DNA of 64,000 bases from Oceanibacterium hippocampi. GTDB taxonomy: Bacteria > Pseudomonadota > Alphaproteobacteria > Sneathiellales > Sneathiellaceae. Shown here piece after piece: positions 54,601-63,110 of the stretch. Within the stretch, counting starts at the first letter, position 1. Each line of letters opens with the position of its first letter. The position numbers and the translations under genes are program-made. Location: assembly GCF_900172325.1 (NCBI RefSeq), contig NZ_FWFR01000002.1:904159-968158 (forward strand), written 5' to 3'. The notes under the pieces are model-generated. The model searched no databases, had not been told where the DNA came from, and was given only the letters and a program-made list of their open reading frames with translations.

Positions 54601-55725
54601 TCAGTTCATCACGTCGAGTTTGGAGTACACATGCTCCCAAAGGGCTTCTTCGAACTTGGCCGGTTCGCGATCGAAGCCGATCACCAGCTTCTCCCACTTG
54701 TCGACCAGTTTGATGAACCGGTCGACCATCTGTTCGGCATCCTCGACACCGGCGTCCTTGGCATAAGCGAGGACGCGGTCATACTCACCTTTCCGATGCG
54801 CCGCCACCTTGGCAACGAGGTCCGGACCGGGTTTCAGCACCGAGACGTTGTTGCTTTTCGCGTTTGCCAACGCTTCGGCGCTTTCGTCTTCGTAGCCAAC
54901 GACCAATCGACTGACCAGCCCTGGCATCGCCTTGATCAATGCCCGCTGCTCGTCCTTGGTCATGTCCCGCCAAGTCCCGGCATTGATCGGGAATGCCAGG
55001 ACGCCATGAAAGGTCCCGAGCGGGAGATCAACCACAGACTTGATGACATCCTGAAGATTGTAGGATTTGAGATGCGCGGCAGCGCCGAGCGTACAATCGG
55101 CCTGCCCCCGCTGCAGCGCCTCGTACATCTCGCCTGCGGAAATCGAAACCGGCGTACCGCCGAGTTCGGAGGCGAGCGCCCCGAAGGCGCCTGCGGCACG
55201 GATCTTGAGCCCCTTGATGTCTTCCAGGGTCGACACCGGCTTGGTGCACATGAGGTTGTAGGTGGCGGTGGAGTAGTAGGCCAGTGCCTTGACCTTGTTG
55301 CGGGCGAGTTCCTTCTCACACTGCTCGCAGGCCAGGAGCTGCATCTCGTTACTGGCCCCGGCGATCGCCATGGCATCCGTCCCGAGCACCGCCAGTTCGG
55401 TCAGCGACGAACTCGCCGGCAGGTCACTCTTCACGTAGACATTCATGATCAGGGCCGAATCTGTCACACGATCTCGAACGTTCGACAAGCTTGCCTTGGC
55501 CCCACCCAAGGCTCCCCCGACAAACAACTCGAACGTCAATGATCCATTGGTGGCAGCCTCGACTTCCTTGAACAGGGGCTCGAGGCCGGCCTTGTGGACC
55601 AGATGCGGTTCCGGCATGAAACTGCCATAGACCACCTTTGTTTCCGCCAGGGCGGCGCTGCCGGAAGCCAGCAGCGTACCGACTATCGCCGCGCCCTGAA
55701 CGAGTCGCTTAGTCCGATTTCGCAT
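54601..55725 (-). CDS. TRAP transporter periplasmic substrate-binding protein (DctP type)
   Basis: The protein has 374 residues with a signal peptide (hydrophobic GAAIVGTLLASGSAALA, cleavage before ETKVVYGSF). VVYGSFMPEPHLVHKAGLEP is the family's first strand, and LEDIKGLKIRAAGAFGALAS holds the substrate-clamping Arg region. It probably binds the carboxylic acid that Module C degrades; this DctP branch (YGSFMPEPH type) is distant from the C4-dicarboxylate proteins. It is the first gene of the TRAP operon, with motif copy 3 about 196 bases upstream. Confidence 0.94.
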   Translation of the reverse strand: MRNRTKRLVQGAAIVGTLLASGSAALAETKVVYGSFMPEPHLVHKAGLEPLFKEVEAATNGSLTFELFVGGALGGAKASLSNVRDRVTDSALIMNVYVKSDLPASSSLTELAVLGTDAMAIAGASNEMQLLACEQCEKELARNKVKALAYYSTATYNLMCTKPVSTLEDIKGLKIRAAGAFGALASELGGTPVSISAGEMYEALQRGQADCTLGAAAHLKSYNLQDVIKSVVDLPLGTFHGVLAFPINAGTWRDMTKDEQRALIKAMPGLVSRLVVGYEDESAEALANAKSNNVSVLKPGPDLVAKVAAHRKGEYDRVLAYAKDAGVEDAEQMVDRFIKLVDKWEKLVIGFDREPAKFEEALWEHVYSKLDVMN

Positions 55726-55920
55726 CTACGGTCCTTTCTCTTCCCTTGATCACCGGGATTTTCTGAGGCCGGCCTGGCCATCCCGCGCTTTTTCTTTCAG
55801 AGGCTTCATTGCGATGTACCCGGGTGCCGCCGATCCCGACGACGCCTCCCTCCCGCGAGCGCCGGACACGAGATTGTTCCTTCCCATGACGCAGCAGGCT
55901 CATAGAAAGGGCACAGGCTG

Positions 55921-55958
55921 CCATATGTCCAATGCTAAACGAGGGGGCAGATATTCAT
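55921..55958 (-). promoter_or_regulatory. Shared two-part regulatory motif, copy 2 (TRAP operon)
   Basis: On the plus strand CCATATGTCCAATGCTAA (55921-55938) is followed by ATTCAT at 55953-55958, the same 32-base offset as in the copies at 51435 and 60070. The surrounding 475-base gap (55726-56200) between the TRAP operon and the acyl-CoA ligase gene holds no gene that I can support. Confidence 0.6.
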
Positions 55959-56200
55959 GTTATGAATGGCAATTCAGCGGGAGCCGACCCGGAGTACTGG
56001 CTGACGCCACCCGACGCAGAGGCAGCGTTTCAACGGCCTGTCGGGCGGGCGGGCTGTTCGTGGCATCGCGGGTCCCCCTTACGGGGCAACGGCGGCGGAA
56101 GACTGGAACAGGATCTCCAGGCCCCGGCGCCAGAGGACCCTTCGTTCGTACAGAGACACGAAAGTACCGCCGCCACCCACCGTCGCCTGTTTTCCGTCAG

Positions 56201-57715
56201 CTAGATTCTCGGAAGCTGGTGCTTCAGGATCTTACCCGTCGCGTTATGCGGCAACTCTTTGACCAGTCGGATCTGCTTGGGGACCTTGTAGCCCGCGAGG
56301 CGCGTCTTGCAATGCGCGATTACCGCGGCCTCATCAACTTTGGCACCCTCCTTCAGAACGACAAAGGCGCGACCGACTTCGCCCCATTTTTCGTCCGCGA
56401 CGCCGACAACCGCAGTCTCGAGAACACCCTTCAACTGATAGATGGCGTTCTCCACCTCGACCGGATAGACGTTCTCGCCGCCGGAGATGAACATGTCCTT
56501 CCAGCGGTCGACGATATAGTAGAAGCCATCTTCATCCTGGCGCGCCGCGTCTCCGGTATGAAACCAACCATCTTCGCTGAAGGCCGCCGCAGATTCCTCG
56601 GGCTTGTTCCAGTACCCCGGAGTGACCGACGGCCCCTTGATCATCAGTTCGCCGACGTCGCCACACTTTACCGCACCACCGCCTGGCTCGCAGATCTTCA
56701 TCTCCGTATGCATTGTTGGCAGACCTGAGGACCCGATTTTCGCGAGGCCTTTGTCGCCGGGCAGCGACAGGCCGAGGGGGCCGATCTCGGTCATGCCGTA
56801 CATTGCCCGAAGTTTGACGCCGACCGCGTCGTAATCCCTTATGAGAGCTTCCGACGCGGCCGCGCCGCCGACGCAAAGGCAATTCACGTGTGAAAGATCG
56901 GCGTCCGCGAAGCCATGTTCCTGCGCCATCATCAGAAAATTTGTCGGCACGCCCAGCGTGTGCGTGATGTTCAGTTGCTTGTCGCTCAGACACTGCAGCA
57001 GGAGGGCGGGCTCGAAGACCCGCATCACGACATTGCAGCCGCCGGCCTGAAACAGCGGGTTGGCCCAGACATTGAGCCCGCCGGTGTGAAAGGTCGGGAG
57101 CAGGACGAGATTCTTCGCCCGTGAAGTGAGGTCGCCGGCAATCGCACAATCGACCGCATTGAACAGCGCCATGCTGTAAGTGATCAGCGCGCCCTTCGGC
57201 CGGCCGGAGGTGCCGGAGGTGTAGAGGATGGTCCAGATGTCGTCGAGCCCGGGCTGTACTGACTCGAGACATCCGTCCGCCCGAGAAAGGCCGCTCTCGT
57301 ACTCGCTCTCTTTACCGTTGTTCAGGCTCGCCGTCGTCCGGATACCACCGCGCTCGCGAAGTTGCTCAACGACGTCCGAGAATTCCTCGCCGTACAGCAG
57401 AACCTTCGGCGATGAATCTGCCCATATATACTCGAGTTCCGGAACCGCCAACCGCCAGTTCAGCGGAACGAAGATCGCGCCGAGACGGCGACAGGCGAAC
57501 TGTATCTCGAACACGTCGCTGTCGTTCTGGCTCAGGACGGCAACCCGATCGCCCTCTTCGACGCCGAGGTCGCCGCGGAGATAAAGCGCGGCGCGGCGGA
57601 CTCTCCCGTCCATTTCGCTATAGCTGAAGTGCCGCCCCGAACTCAGGTCGTGCAGCGCTTCGCGATCCGGGGAAGCGGCGGCGTGATACGCGATCCAGTC
57701 TTCAGAATGTATCAT
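56201..57715 (-). CDS. AMP-forming acyl-CoA synthetase (long/medium-chain type)
   Basis: The protein has 504 residues of the adenylate-forming superfamily. The P-loop reads TILYTSGTSGRPKGALI, the A5-type segment is MYGMTEIGPLG, the hinge is DRWKDMFISGGENVYPVEVE, and the catalytic Lys lies in LPHNATGKILKHQLPRI at the C-terminus. It makes the CoA thioester of the imported acid. The ATG at 57715 follows GGGGTGT at 9 bases; the open frame extends upstream, but there it overlaps the DUF35 gene. It is the last gene of the MaoC-aldolase-DUF35 operon. Confidence 0.93.
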   Translation of the reverse strand: MIHSEDWIAYHAAASPDREALHDLSSGRHFSYSEMDGRVRRAALYLRGDLGVEEGDRVAVLSQNDSDVFEIQFACRRLGAIFVPLNWRLAVPELEYIWADSSPKVLLYGEEFSDVVEQLRERGGIRTTASLNNGKESEYESGLSRADGCLESVQPGLDDIWTILYTSGTSGRPKGALITYSMALFNAVDCAIAGDLTSRAKNLVLLPTFHTGGLNVWANPLFQAGGCNVVMRVFEPALLLQCLSDKQLNITHTLGVPTNFLMMAQEHGFADADLSHVNCLCVGGAAASEALIRDYDAVGVKLRAMYGMTEIGPLGLSLPGDKGLAKIGSSGLPTMHTEMKICEPGGGAVKCGDVGELMIKGPSVTPGYWNKPEESAAAFSEDGWFHTGDAARQDEDGFYYIVDRWKDMFISGGENVYPVEVENAIYQLKGVLETAVVGVADEKWGEVGRAFVVLKEGAKVDEAAVIAHCKTRLAGYKVPKQIRLVKELPHNATGKILKHQLPRI

Positions 57716-57768
57716 CCAGCTGACACCCCGATGCTCGTCACGGCCTTGCCGGAGACGGCCTTTCTTGC

Positions 57769-58215
57769 TCACGAGACATGCTGCCACTGCACCAGCGTAT
57801 AGGGGACGGGGGCCTCGTCGTGCGGTTCGAACACCGCCTCCACTTCGGCCCCGATCTCGACCTCCTGCCCAACGGGTCCCAGCAGGTTGCCGATCATGCG
57901 AACTCCGCCGGCATGCGGCAGCTCGACCATCACCACCAGATACGGCCCGAACTCGCGAAGCACGGGATGCACCGGGTGCCAGGGGCGCTCCCAGCTGTAG
58001 ATGATCCCCCTGCCCTCGACCTTCTCCCAGCGCATATCGAACGACTGGCATTGATGGCAGAGCCATTCGGGTCCCCACTGCCATGTTCCGCACTGGCCAC
58101 ATCGCTGGACTCGAAGCTCCCCGTTGCGCGTGCCTTTCCAGAACGCCGCATCGAGGCCGTCCGCCGCCGGCTCCGGGGCCGGCATGCCTTCGGGAAGATA
58201 GAATGCTCCGCTCAC
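57769..58215 (-). CDS. DUF35 zinc-ribbon/OB-fold protein, partner of the thiolase-fold enzyme
   Basis: The protein has 148 residues. The zinc ribbon holds Cys39-x2-Cys42 and Cys53-x2-Cys56 (QRCGQCGTWQW, LCHQCQS), followed by an OB-fold part (GRGIIYSWERPWHPVHP, then VEIGAEVEAVF). DUF35 proteins bind thiolase-fold proteins as an essential partner; in the Ltp2-ChsH2 aldolase the DUF35 domain is needed for activity. The start overlaps the thiolase-fold gene's stop by 4 bases, which fits a stoichiometric complex. Confidence 0.93.
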   Translation of the reverse strand: MSGAFYLPEGMPAPEPAADGLDAAFWKGTRNGELRVQRCGQCGTWQWGPEWLCHQCQSFDMRWEKVEGRGIIYSWERPWHPVHPVLREFGPYLVVMVELPHAGGVRMIGNLLGPVGQEVEIGAEVEAVFEPHDEAPVPYTLVQWQHVS

Positions 58216-59414
58216 AACAAGGTCTCCTCGGATCCCATGATCAGGCTGCTGACCGGGCTGACCATGGGGCCGCCAATCGTCAGCGCCAGCTTGGCGTTCG
58301 GCACCTGGTTGCTTGAATCGCCCCGAATCTGGCGCACCGCCTCAAGCTGCAGGCCGAGGCCATGCACGTAACCTTCGGCAAGGTTGCCGCCCGAGGTATT
58401 CAATGGCATTCGTCCGGATGGCGCGCTCAGGTTCTCCAGCGTGAAGAACTCGTCTGCTTCCCCTGGGCTGCAGAAACCGTGTTCCACGATGGCCATCAGC
58501 ACACCGGTCGTGAAATTCTCGTAACTCTGGACGACATCGATGTCGGCGGGCGTCAGGCCGGCAGCCTCGTAGAGGCGCGGCGCCACCGTCGAGAAGGACG
58601 CCGTGGGCATTAGCGCGGAATTCAGAGCCGGCGCCGCGCTCCGATATTCCGAGCCCTGCGCGGCCGCGAGGATATAGGCCGGCTTCTTCGGCAGATCCTT
58701 CGCGCGTTCGGCTGACACGAGGATCAGGGCGGCGGCACCGTCATTCTCCTGACAGCAGTCATAAAGCCGGTTCACCGGCTCGACGATCCAGCGGCTCTCG
58801 TCGTAGGTTTGTCGGTCCAGCGGCCGCCCGTACCTGATGGCCCGCGGATTCCGTTGCGCATGGTTATAGGACGCCATTGCGATCGCGCGCAGTGCGTCAT
58901 TTCCGATGCCGTAATCGTGCATGAAACGGGTCGCCCGCATTGCATATTTCTGCGCCGGCGACAGCACCCCGTATGGCGACAGGTAGGCTGCGTCCCCTGT
59001 CACCGCGCGGTCTGGCAGCGCTTCGCCGAAACGCCTGAACTGCCCCTGCGCAAGAGCCCGGAAGACAACGACGCATTCGGCGAATCCCGCCACGATGGCG
59101 GCCGCGCCGTTGGCGATCGCCGCTGCCACGCCACCACCGCCCCCGCCCCAGTGCATGTTTGCGAGCCGCAATTCGCGAATCCCAAGTGCTGCGGCGATGC
59201 GGGAAGGGTCGTTGCGATCGTTGGAATAGGAGGCGAAGCCGTCGATGTCTCTCGGATCGATGCCGGCATCTTCTGCGGCACGGAGAATTGCCTTCAATGC
59301 CAGGACGTATTCCGACTCGGCGGCATGACCATGCTTGTAGTAAGTCGTCTCCCCGATCCCCGCGACGGCGACCGCGCCCCTGATCCCGTTCCTTCTCTGG
59401 GTCACGCCGGTCAT
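58212..59414 (-). CDS. Thiolase-fold protein of the SCP-x/Ltp2 type, probable retroaldolase
   Basis: The protein has 400 residues with two thiolase halves. At the place of the acylating cysteine (normally a C-x-S-G loop) it reads ANMHWGGGGGGVAAA with no Cys. The usual GHPxGATG His motif reads NTSGGNLAEGYVHGLG. Both are features of the Ltp2-like group, which cleave a beta-hydroxyacyl-CoA by retro-aldol chemistry with tyrosines instead of thiolysis. It overlaps both the MaoC gene and the DUF35 gene by 4 bases. It is therefore expected to act after the hydratase, releasing a short acyl-CoA and an aldehyde or ketone (inference from family). Confidence 0.88.
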   Translation of the reverse strand: MTGVTQRRNGIRGAVAVAGIGETTYYKHGHAAESEYVLALKAILRAAEDAGIDPRDIDGFASYSNDRNDPSRIAAALGIRELRLANMHWGGGGGGVAAAIANGAAAIVAGFAECVVVFRALAQGQFRRFGEALPDRAVTGDAAYLSPYGVLSPAQKYAMRATRFMHDYGIGNDALRAIAMASYNHAQRNPRAIRYGRPLDRQTYDESRWIVEPVNRLYDCCQENDGAAALILVSAERAKDLPKKPAYILAAAQGSEYRSAAPALNSALMPTASFSTVAPRLYEAAGLTPADIDVVQSYENFTTGVLMAIVEHGFCSPGEADEFFTLENLSAPSGRMPLNTSGGNLAEGYVHGLGLQLEAVRQIRGDSSNQVPNAKLALTIGGPMVSPVSSLIMGSEETLL

Positions 59415-59893
59415 CCCTGTGCGGTTTCGGCCGGCGGTCGCCTCAGGTACATGTTCGTCGCGATGGCCGACTGCACGACTTCGTCACGCTGGTTACGGAT
59501 CTCGCGGTCGAACGTCACTATGCCCTTGTCGGGCTTGCTCGTCTCTCGCATGGCGATCACGCGTTGCACGACATGGATCGTGTCTCCGTGCTTCACCGGC
59601 AGGTGAACCCGCCACTTGTCGACACCGAGCATCGCCACAACCGTTCCATCGGTGATGCCGCTCGCATAGCCAAGCCCGCCGGCCATCGACCACACCAAGG
59701 GACCGTGCGCGATCGGCTCCCCGTAGGATTGGGTCTTGCAGAATTCGTGATCGCTGTGCGGCGCGTTGAAATCACCGGTTATGCCCGCAAAGTTGACGAT
59801 ATCCGTGAGCGTCACCGTGCGCCGGGGCGTGCGCAGTTCCATGCCGATCTCAAACTCTTCATAGTACATGCCTCTCGGCCTTGACGTCGCCAT
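59411..59893 (-). CDS. MaoC-like hot-dog-fold enoyl-CoA hydratase
   Basis: The protein has 160 residues. The hydratase-2 signature is present: NFAGITGDFNAPHSDHEFCK, with the catalytic Asp and His in GDFNAPHSD, followed by GEPIAHGPLVWSMAGGL. I prefer the ATG at 59893 with AAGG 8 bases upstream; ATG 59917 is the alternative, and the frame is open further to 60103. With 59893 the distance to the shared motif (60070) equals the one in front of the monooxygenase gene, 177 bases. It is the first gene of the hydratase-aldolase-DUF35-ligase operon. Confidence 0.9.
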   Translation of the reverse strand: MATSRPRGMYYEEFEIGMELRTPRRTVTLTDIVNFAGITGDFNAPHSDHEFCKTQSYGEPIAHGPLVWSMAGGLGYASGITDGTVVAMLGVDKWRVHLPVKHGDTIHVVQRVIAMRETSKPDKGIVTFDREIRNQRDEVVQSAIATNMYLRRPPAETAQG

Positions 59894-60069
59894 CTTGTCT
59901 GCCTTTTCCTTGTCCATTCTTTCCGACAGGATGCGGAGCGTAGTGACGACCTGTCCGCGAGACCGCCAAAGCTTCGTTACGCACACTGCGGCCGATTTCT
60001 CCGACGCGGCCTTTTTGCCGATCCTCGCCACTTCGTGTTGCTGCGACCAATCTAATCGGAACCGAACCG

Positions 60070-60107
60070 CCATTTGTCCAATGCGAAGTTGGAGCTTTAT
60101 CATTCAT
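60070..60107 (-). promoter_or_regulatory. Shared two-part regulatory motif, copy 3 (MaoC operon)
   Basis: On the plus strand CCATTTGTCCAATGCGAA (60070-60087) is followed by TTATCATTCAT at 60097-60107. The identical TTATCATTCAT also follows copy 1 at the same distance (51462-51472). Sequence between the two parts is not conserved, as expected of a regulator touching two separate sites. Confidence 0.65.
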
Positions 60108-60250
60108 TTGGAGAATGGATTTCCCGTCGCACGATCCGGGTATCGGCAACCTTTCACCCTGAACTCGGGCGGCATGCGCTGATCAACTCGACGTGCCAGG
60201 GCCCGCATCAAAACCGCGAGATCTTGGGCGGCCACGGGACGACATTCACT

Positions 60251-60289
60251 GTTCGAATGCGAAGGTCGTTCGAATGCATTGGACAAATA
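60251..60289 (+). promoter_or_regulatory. Fourth, reversed copy of the motif core with a direct repeat (CoA-transferase gene)
   Basis: GCATTGGACAAAT at 60276-60288 is the reverse complement of the ATTTGTCCAATGC core and so faces the plus-strand CaiB/BaiF gene, about 300 bases upstream of its start. Just before it GTTCGAATGC occurs twice (60251-60260 and 60268-60277). The second motif part (ATTCAT) is only partly kept. The rest of 60108-60589 holds no gene that I can support. Confidence 0.45.
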
Positions 60290-60589
60290 TCGTCGCGATG
60301 ATCGACCCTCGCCGATAGCCGGCTCAGAACGTCGCTGAAGGCATGACAGCATCGATCTGCTGCGCAATGACCAAAGGGGGAAAGCGGCACTGCCTGACCG
60401 GCCAGAATTGGACATATGGTTTGATGTGCGCCTGCTGCCGACCAGATCTTGATTGTTCGTGCCTCGTAGGGGGCACCGAGGGTCCAAGTTCCTGTATCGT
60501 TGCCTGGGTGACCGGTGCGGCATGACATCGGCAATCAGCTGATCCCGGCGCATTTTCGTAGAGTCGCGGACGTTTAGGAGAATTCCCTG

Positions 60590-61783
60590 ATGGCGGGAAC
60601 GTTGGAAGGTTTGCGTGTCGTCGATCTGTCGACGGTCATTCTCGGGCCCTGGGCCTCTCAGATGCTGGGAGACATGGGCGCCGATGTCATCAAGGTCGAA
60701 TCTCCCGCAGGAGACACAACCCGTTACTCCGGCCCACGACGGAATAGCGGCATGGCGTCTCTTTTCCTGGCCACCAACCGCAACAAGCGCAGCATTGTCC
60801 TTGATCTCACGAAAGATGCCGGTCGGGAGGCGCTTTTCAGGATCGCCGGGTCTGCGGATGTCCTACTCCATAACTTCCGCCCTAAGGCCGCCAAGAAGCT
60901 CGGTCTGGACTACGAGGCGTTCGCGGAGGCCAACCCGGAACTGATCTTTTGCGCGACCTACGGCTTCGGATCCGGCGGTCCCCTGGCCAACACGCCGGCT
61001 TACGACGACATCATCCAGGCAGCGAGCGGCATAGCCGAACTGCAGACAATCACCGCCGGCGAGCCTCGATACGTACCGACGATCGTTGCCGACAAGACAA
61101 CCGCACACTACGTCGTTTCGGCGATCCTGGCTGCCTTGCTGCATCGCGAGCGACACGGAGGGGGACAGGCGATCGAGGTTCCCATGTTCGAATCGCTGGT
61201 CGATTACGTGATGGTCGAGCACCTGTACGGCGCCGCATTCGATCCGCCGATCGACCAGATGGGCTACGCCCGCCTGCTCAATACGGCGCGAAAGCCTTAC
61301 AGGACGAAAGACGGTTATCTGGCGGTTCTGCCCTACACGGATCAGAACTGGCGTGATTTTCTCACGATTGCCGGCCGAGGCGAGTTGATCGACGACCCCC
61401 GATTTGCCGATCTGGCAACGCGGGTACGGCATTCGCAGGAGATTTACGGCTTGCTGGCAGACATGGTCGCGACACGCACGACCGGCGAGTGGCAGGAGGC
61501 GCTGGGTACGGCCAACATTCCCGTGATGGTCGTGAACAGCAAGGAAATGCTGCTTGAAAATGAACAACTCGATGCGACCGGGTTCTGGCGCTTCGAAGAA
61601 CATCCGACCGAAGGCCGGCTGCGGATGACCAATCCCCCCGTGCGCTTCTCGAGAACACCGTCATCAGTACGCACACTGCCACCGCATCTGGGCGAACACA
61701 GTGCGGAAATCCTCGGTGAAGCGGGCTATTCCGCGGAAGAGATCGAGACACTCCTCGCCTCCGGAGTCACGCGGCAGGCCTGA
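60590..61783 (+). CDS. CaiB/BaiF family CoA-transferase
   Basis: The protein is a class III CoA-transferase of 397 residues, divergent from the MaoC operon. LEGLRVVDLSTVILGPWASQ and MLGDMGADVIKVESPAGD are the family N-terminus; the catalytic Asp is at about 168 in PTIVADKTTAHY. It differs clearly from the one at 47157, so the two probably handle different CoA donors or acceptors in the same pathway (activation of the substrate and recycling of CoA from a product). AGGAGAA lies a few bases before the ATG. Confidence 0.93.
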   Translation: MAGTLEGLRVVDLSTVILGPWASQMLGDMGADVIKVESPAGDTTRYSGPRRNSGMASLFLATNRNKRSIVLDLTKDAGREALFRIAGSADVLLHNFRPKAAKKLGLDYEAFAEANPELIFCATYGFGSGGPLANTPAYDDIIQAASGIAELQTITAGEPRYVPTIVADKTTAHYVVSAILAALLHRERHGGGQAIEVPMFESLVDYVMVEHLYGAAFDPPIDQMGYARLLNTARKPYRTKDGYLAVLPYTDQNWRDFLTIAGRGELIDDPRFADLATRVRHSQEIYGLLADMVATRTTGEWQEALGTANIPVMVVNSKEMLLENEQLDATGFWRFEEHPTEGRLRMTNPPVRFSRTPSSVRTLPPHLGEHSAEILGEAGYSAEEIETLLASGVTRQA

Positions 61784-61854
61784 GCGGAACGAGCGATAGC
61801 GAATCTCATGCCAAACGTCCGAGCCAGCATCATTGAAGAGCATCTGGTCCATCC

Positions 61855-62239
61855 ATGATCCCGGCCGGGTCTCGGCAGAACCAGCGGGCCACGGCACGAT
61901 CGATCTGTCAGCACCGCCCCCGTCACCTGCTCTCCGGCCTGCTCCAGTGCGGCGCCTGCGGAGCCACCTACACGATCGTCGGCAAGGCCCGCTACGGCTG
62001 TGCCGGGCATCGCAACCGCGGCACCTGCGACAACGACCGGACGATCGCTCGCCAGGCACTAGAGGCCCGCGTGCTGGAGGGTCTGAAGTCCGCCCTGTTC
62101 ACGCCGGACCTCGTGCGGACCTTCGTGGCCGAGTTCCAGTCGGAATGGAACCGGCTGCAGGCCGAAGCCGATGCCGACTGGACCGCCAGTGGGCGGACCC
62201 TCGAACAGACAAAAGCGAAGATCGATGCGGTCATGAGCG
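61855..62239 (+). pseudogene. Zinc-ribbon part of a large serine recombinase, cut by an IS element
   Basis: The reading RPRHLLSGLLQCGACGATYT, VGKARYGCAGHRNRGTCDND and EARVLEGLKSALFTPDLVRT is the Cys-rich zinc ribbon and start of the coiled coil of large serine recombinases. The N-terminal catalytic resolvase domain is missing upstream. The frame breaks at 62240, exactly at the first base of the IS407-group element, after TKAKIDAVMS. The left boundary is uncertain. Confidence 0.8.
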
Positions 62240-62265
62240 TGACCTGCTCCCCAGAGAGTCCGCGT

Positions 62266-63087
62266 TTATAGGTTAGCGCTGTTCAGGTTTTGGTCCTCTC
62301 TTGACCTTTGGTGATACTCCCGCGGGGTGAGCCCGTCGAGGCTCGTGTGGGGGCGATGATTGTTATAGTCGTCGCGCCATGCCGCAATCAAATGGCGGGC
62401 ATGGCGCAGGTTCGGGAAGAGGTGCTCGTTGAGGCATTCGTCCCGCAGGCGGCCATTGAAACTTTCCACCAGGCCGTTCTGCATCGGTTTGCCTGGCGCG
62501 ATGTAGTGCCACTCGACCTGACGGTCCTCCTGCCATGTGAGCATGGCGTTCGATGTCAGCTCGGTGCCGTTGTCGCTGACCACCATGCATGGGAAGCCCC
62601 GCATATCGGCGATCCGGTCCAGTTCGCGGGCGACGCGGTGTCCCGACAGCGAAGTGTCGACCACGGTCGCCGGGCATTCCCGGCTGAAGTCGTCGATCAC
62701 GCAGAGGATGCGGAACCGACGGCCATCAGCGAGCGCGTCCGACACGAAGTCGAGCGACCATCGCTGGTTCGGGCCTTGGGGGATCGCCATTGGGGCTCTC
62801 GTGCCGATTGCGCGCTTGCGTCCGCCCCGCTTGCGAACGGTCAACCCTTCCTCGCGGTAGAGCCGGTAGAGCTTCTTCCAGTTCACCTCCCAGCCCTCCC
62901 GCTTCAGCAGGATGTGCAGACGCCGATAGCCGAACCGCCTCCGTTCCGAGGCCAGCTCCTTCATCCTGGCACGCAGCCCGGTGTCTTTCGGTCGCTTCGA
63001 CCTGCGCCGATAGACCCGCGGATCGATCCCGGCCAGCGCACAGGCGCGCCGCTGTGAGTAGCTCTTCTCTTTCATGGCCCAGTCCAC
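62266..63087 (-). CDS. IS407-group transposase OrfB (DDE integrase domain)
   Basis: The protein has 273 residues as annotated from the GTG at 63087. The HTH_21-like N-part reads [18 protein letters not shown]. The DDE triad is complete: Asp in [11 protein letters not shown], Asp in [11 protein letters not shown] and Glu in [14 protein letters not shown], followed by [17 protein letters not shown]. In a working element it would be made as an OrfAB fusion by -1 frameshifting at the slippery site 63117-63123; the broken orfA here should prevent that. Confidence 0.93.
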   Translation of the reverse strand: MDWAMKEKSYSQRRACALAGIDPRVYRRRSKRPKDTGLRARMKELASERRRFGYRRLHILLKREGWEVNWKKLYRLYREEGLTVRKRGGRKRAIGTRAPMAIPQGPNQRWSLDFVSDALADGRRFRILCVIDDFSRECPATVVDTSLSGHRVARELDRIADMRGFPCMVVSDNGTELTSNAMLTWQEDRQVEWHYIAPGKPMQNGLVESFNGRLRDECLNEHLFPNLRHARHLIAAWRDDYNNHRPHTSLDGLTPREYHQRSREDQNLNSANL

Positions 63088-63110
63088 CGCTTTCCTCCTC
63101 GAACCGGGCC

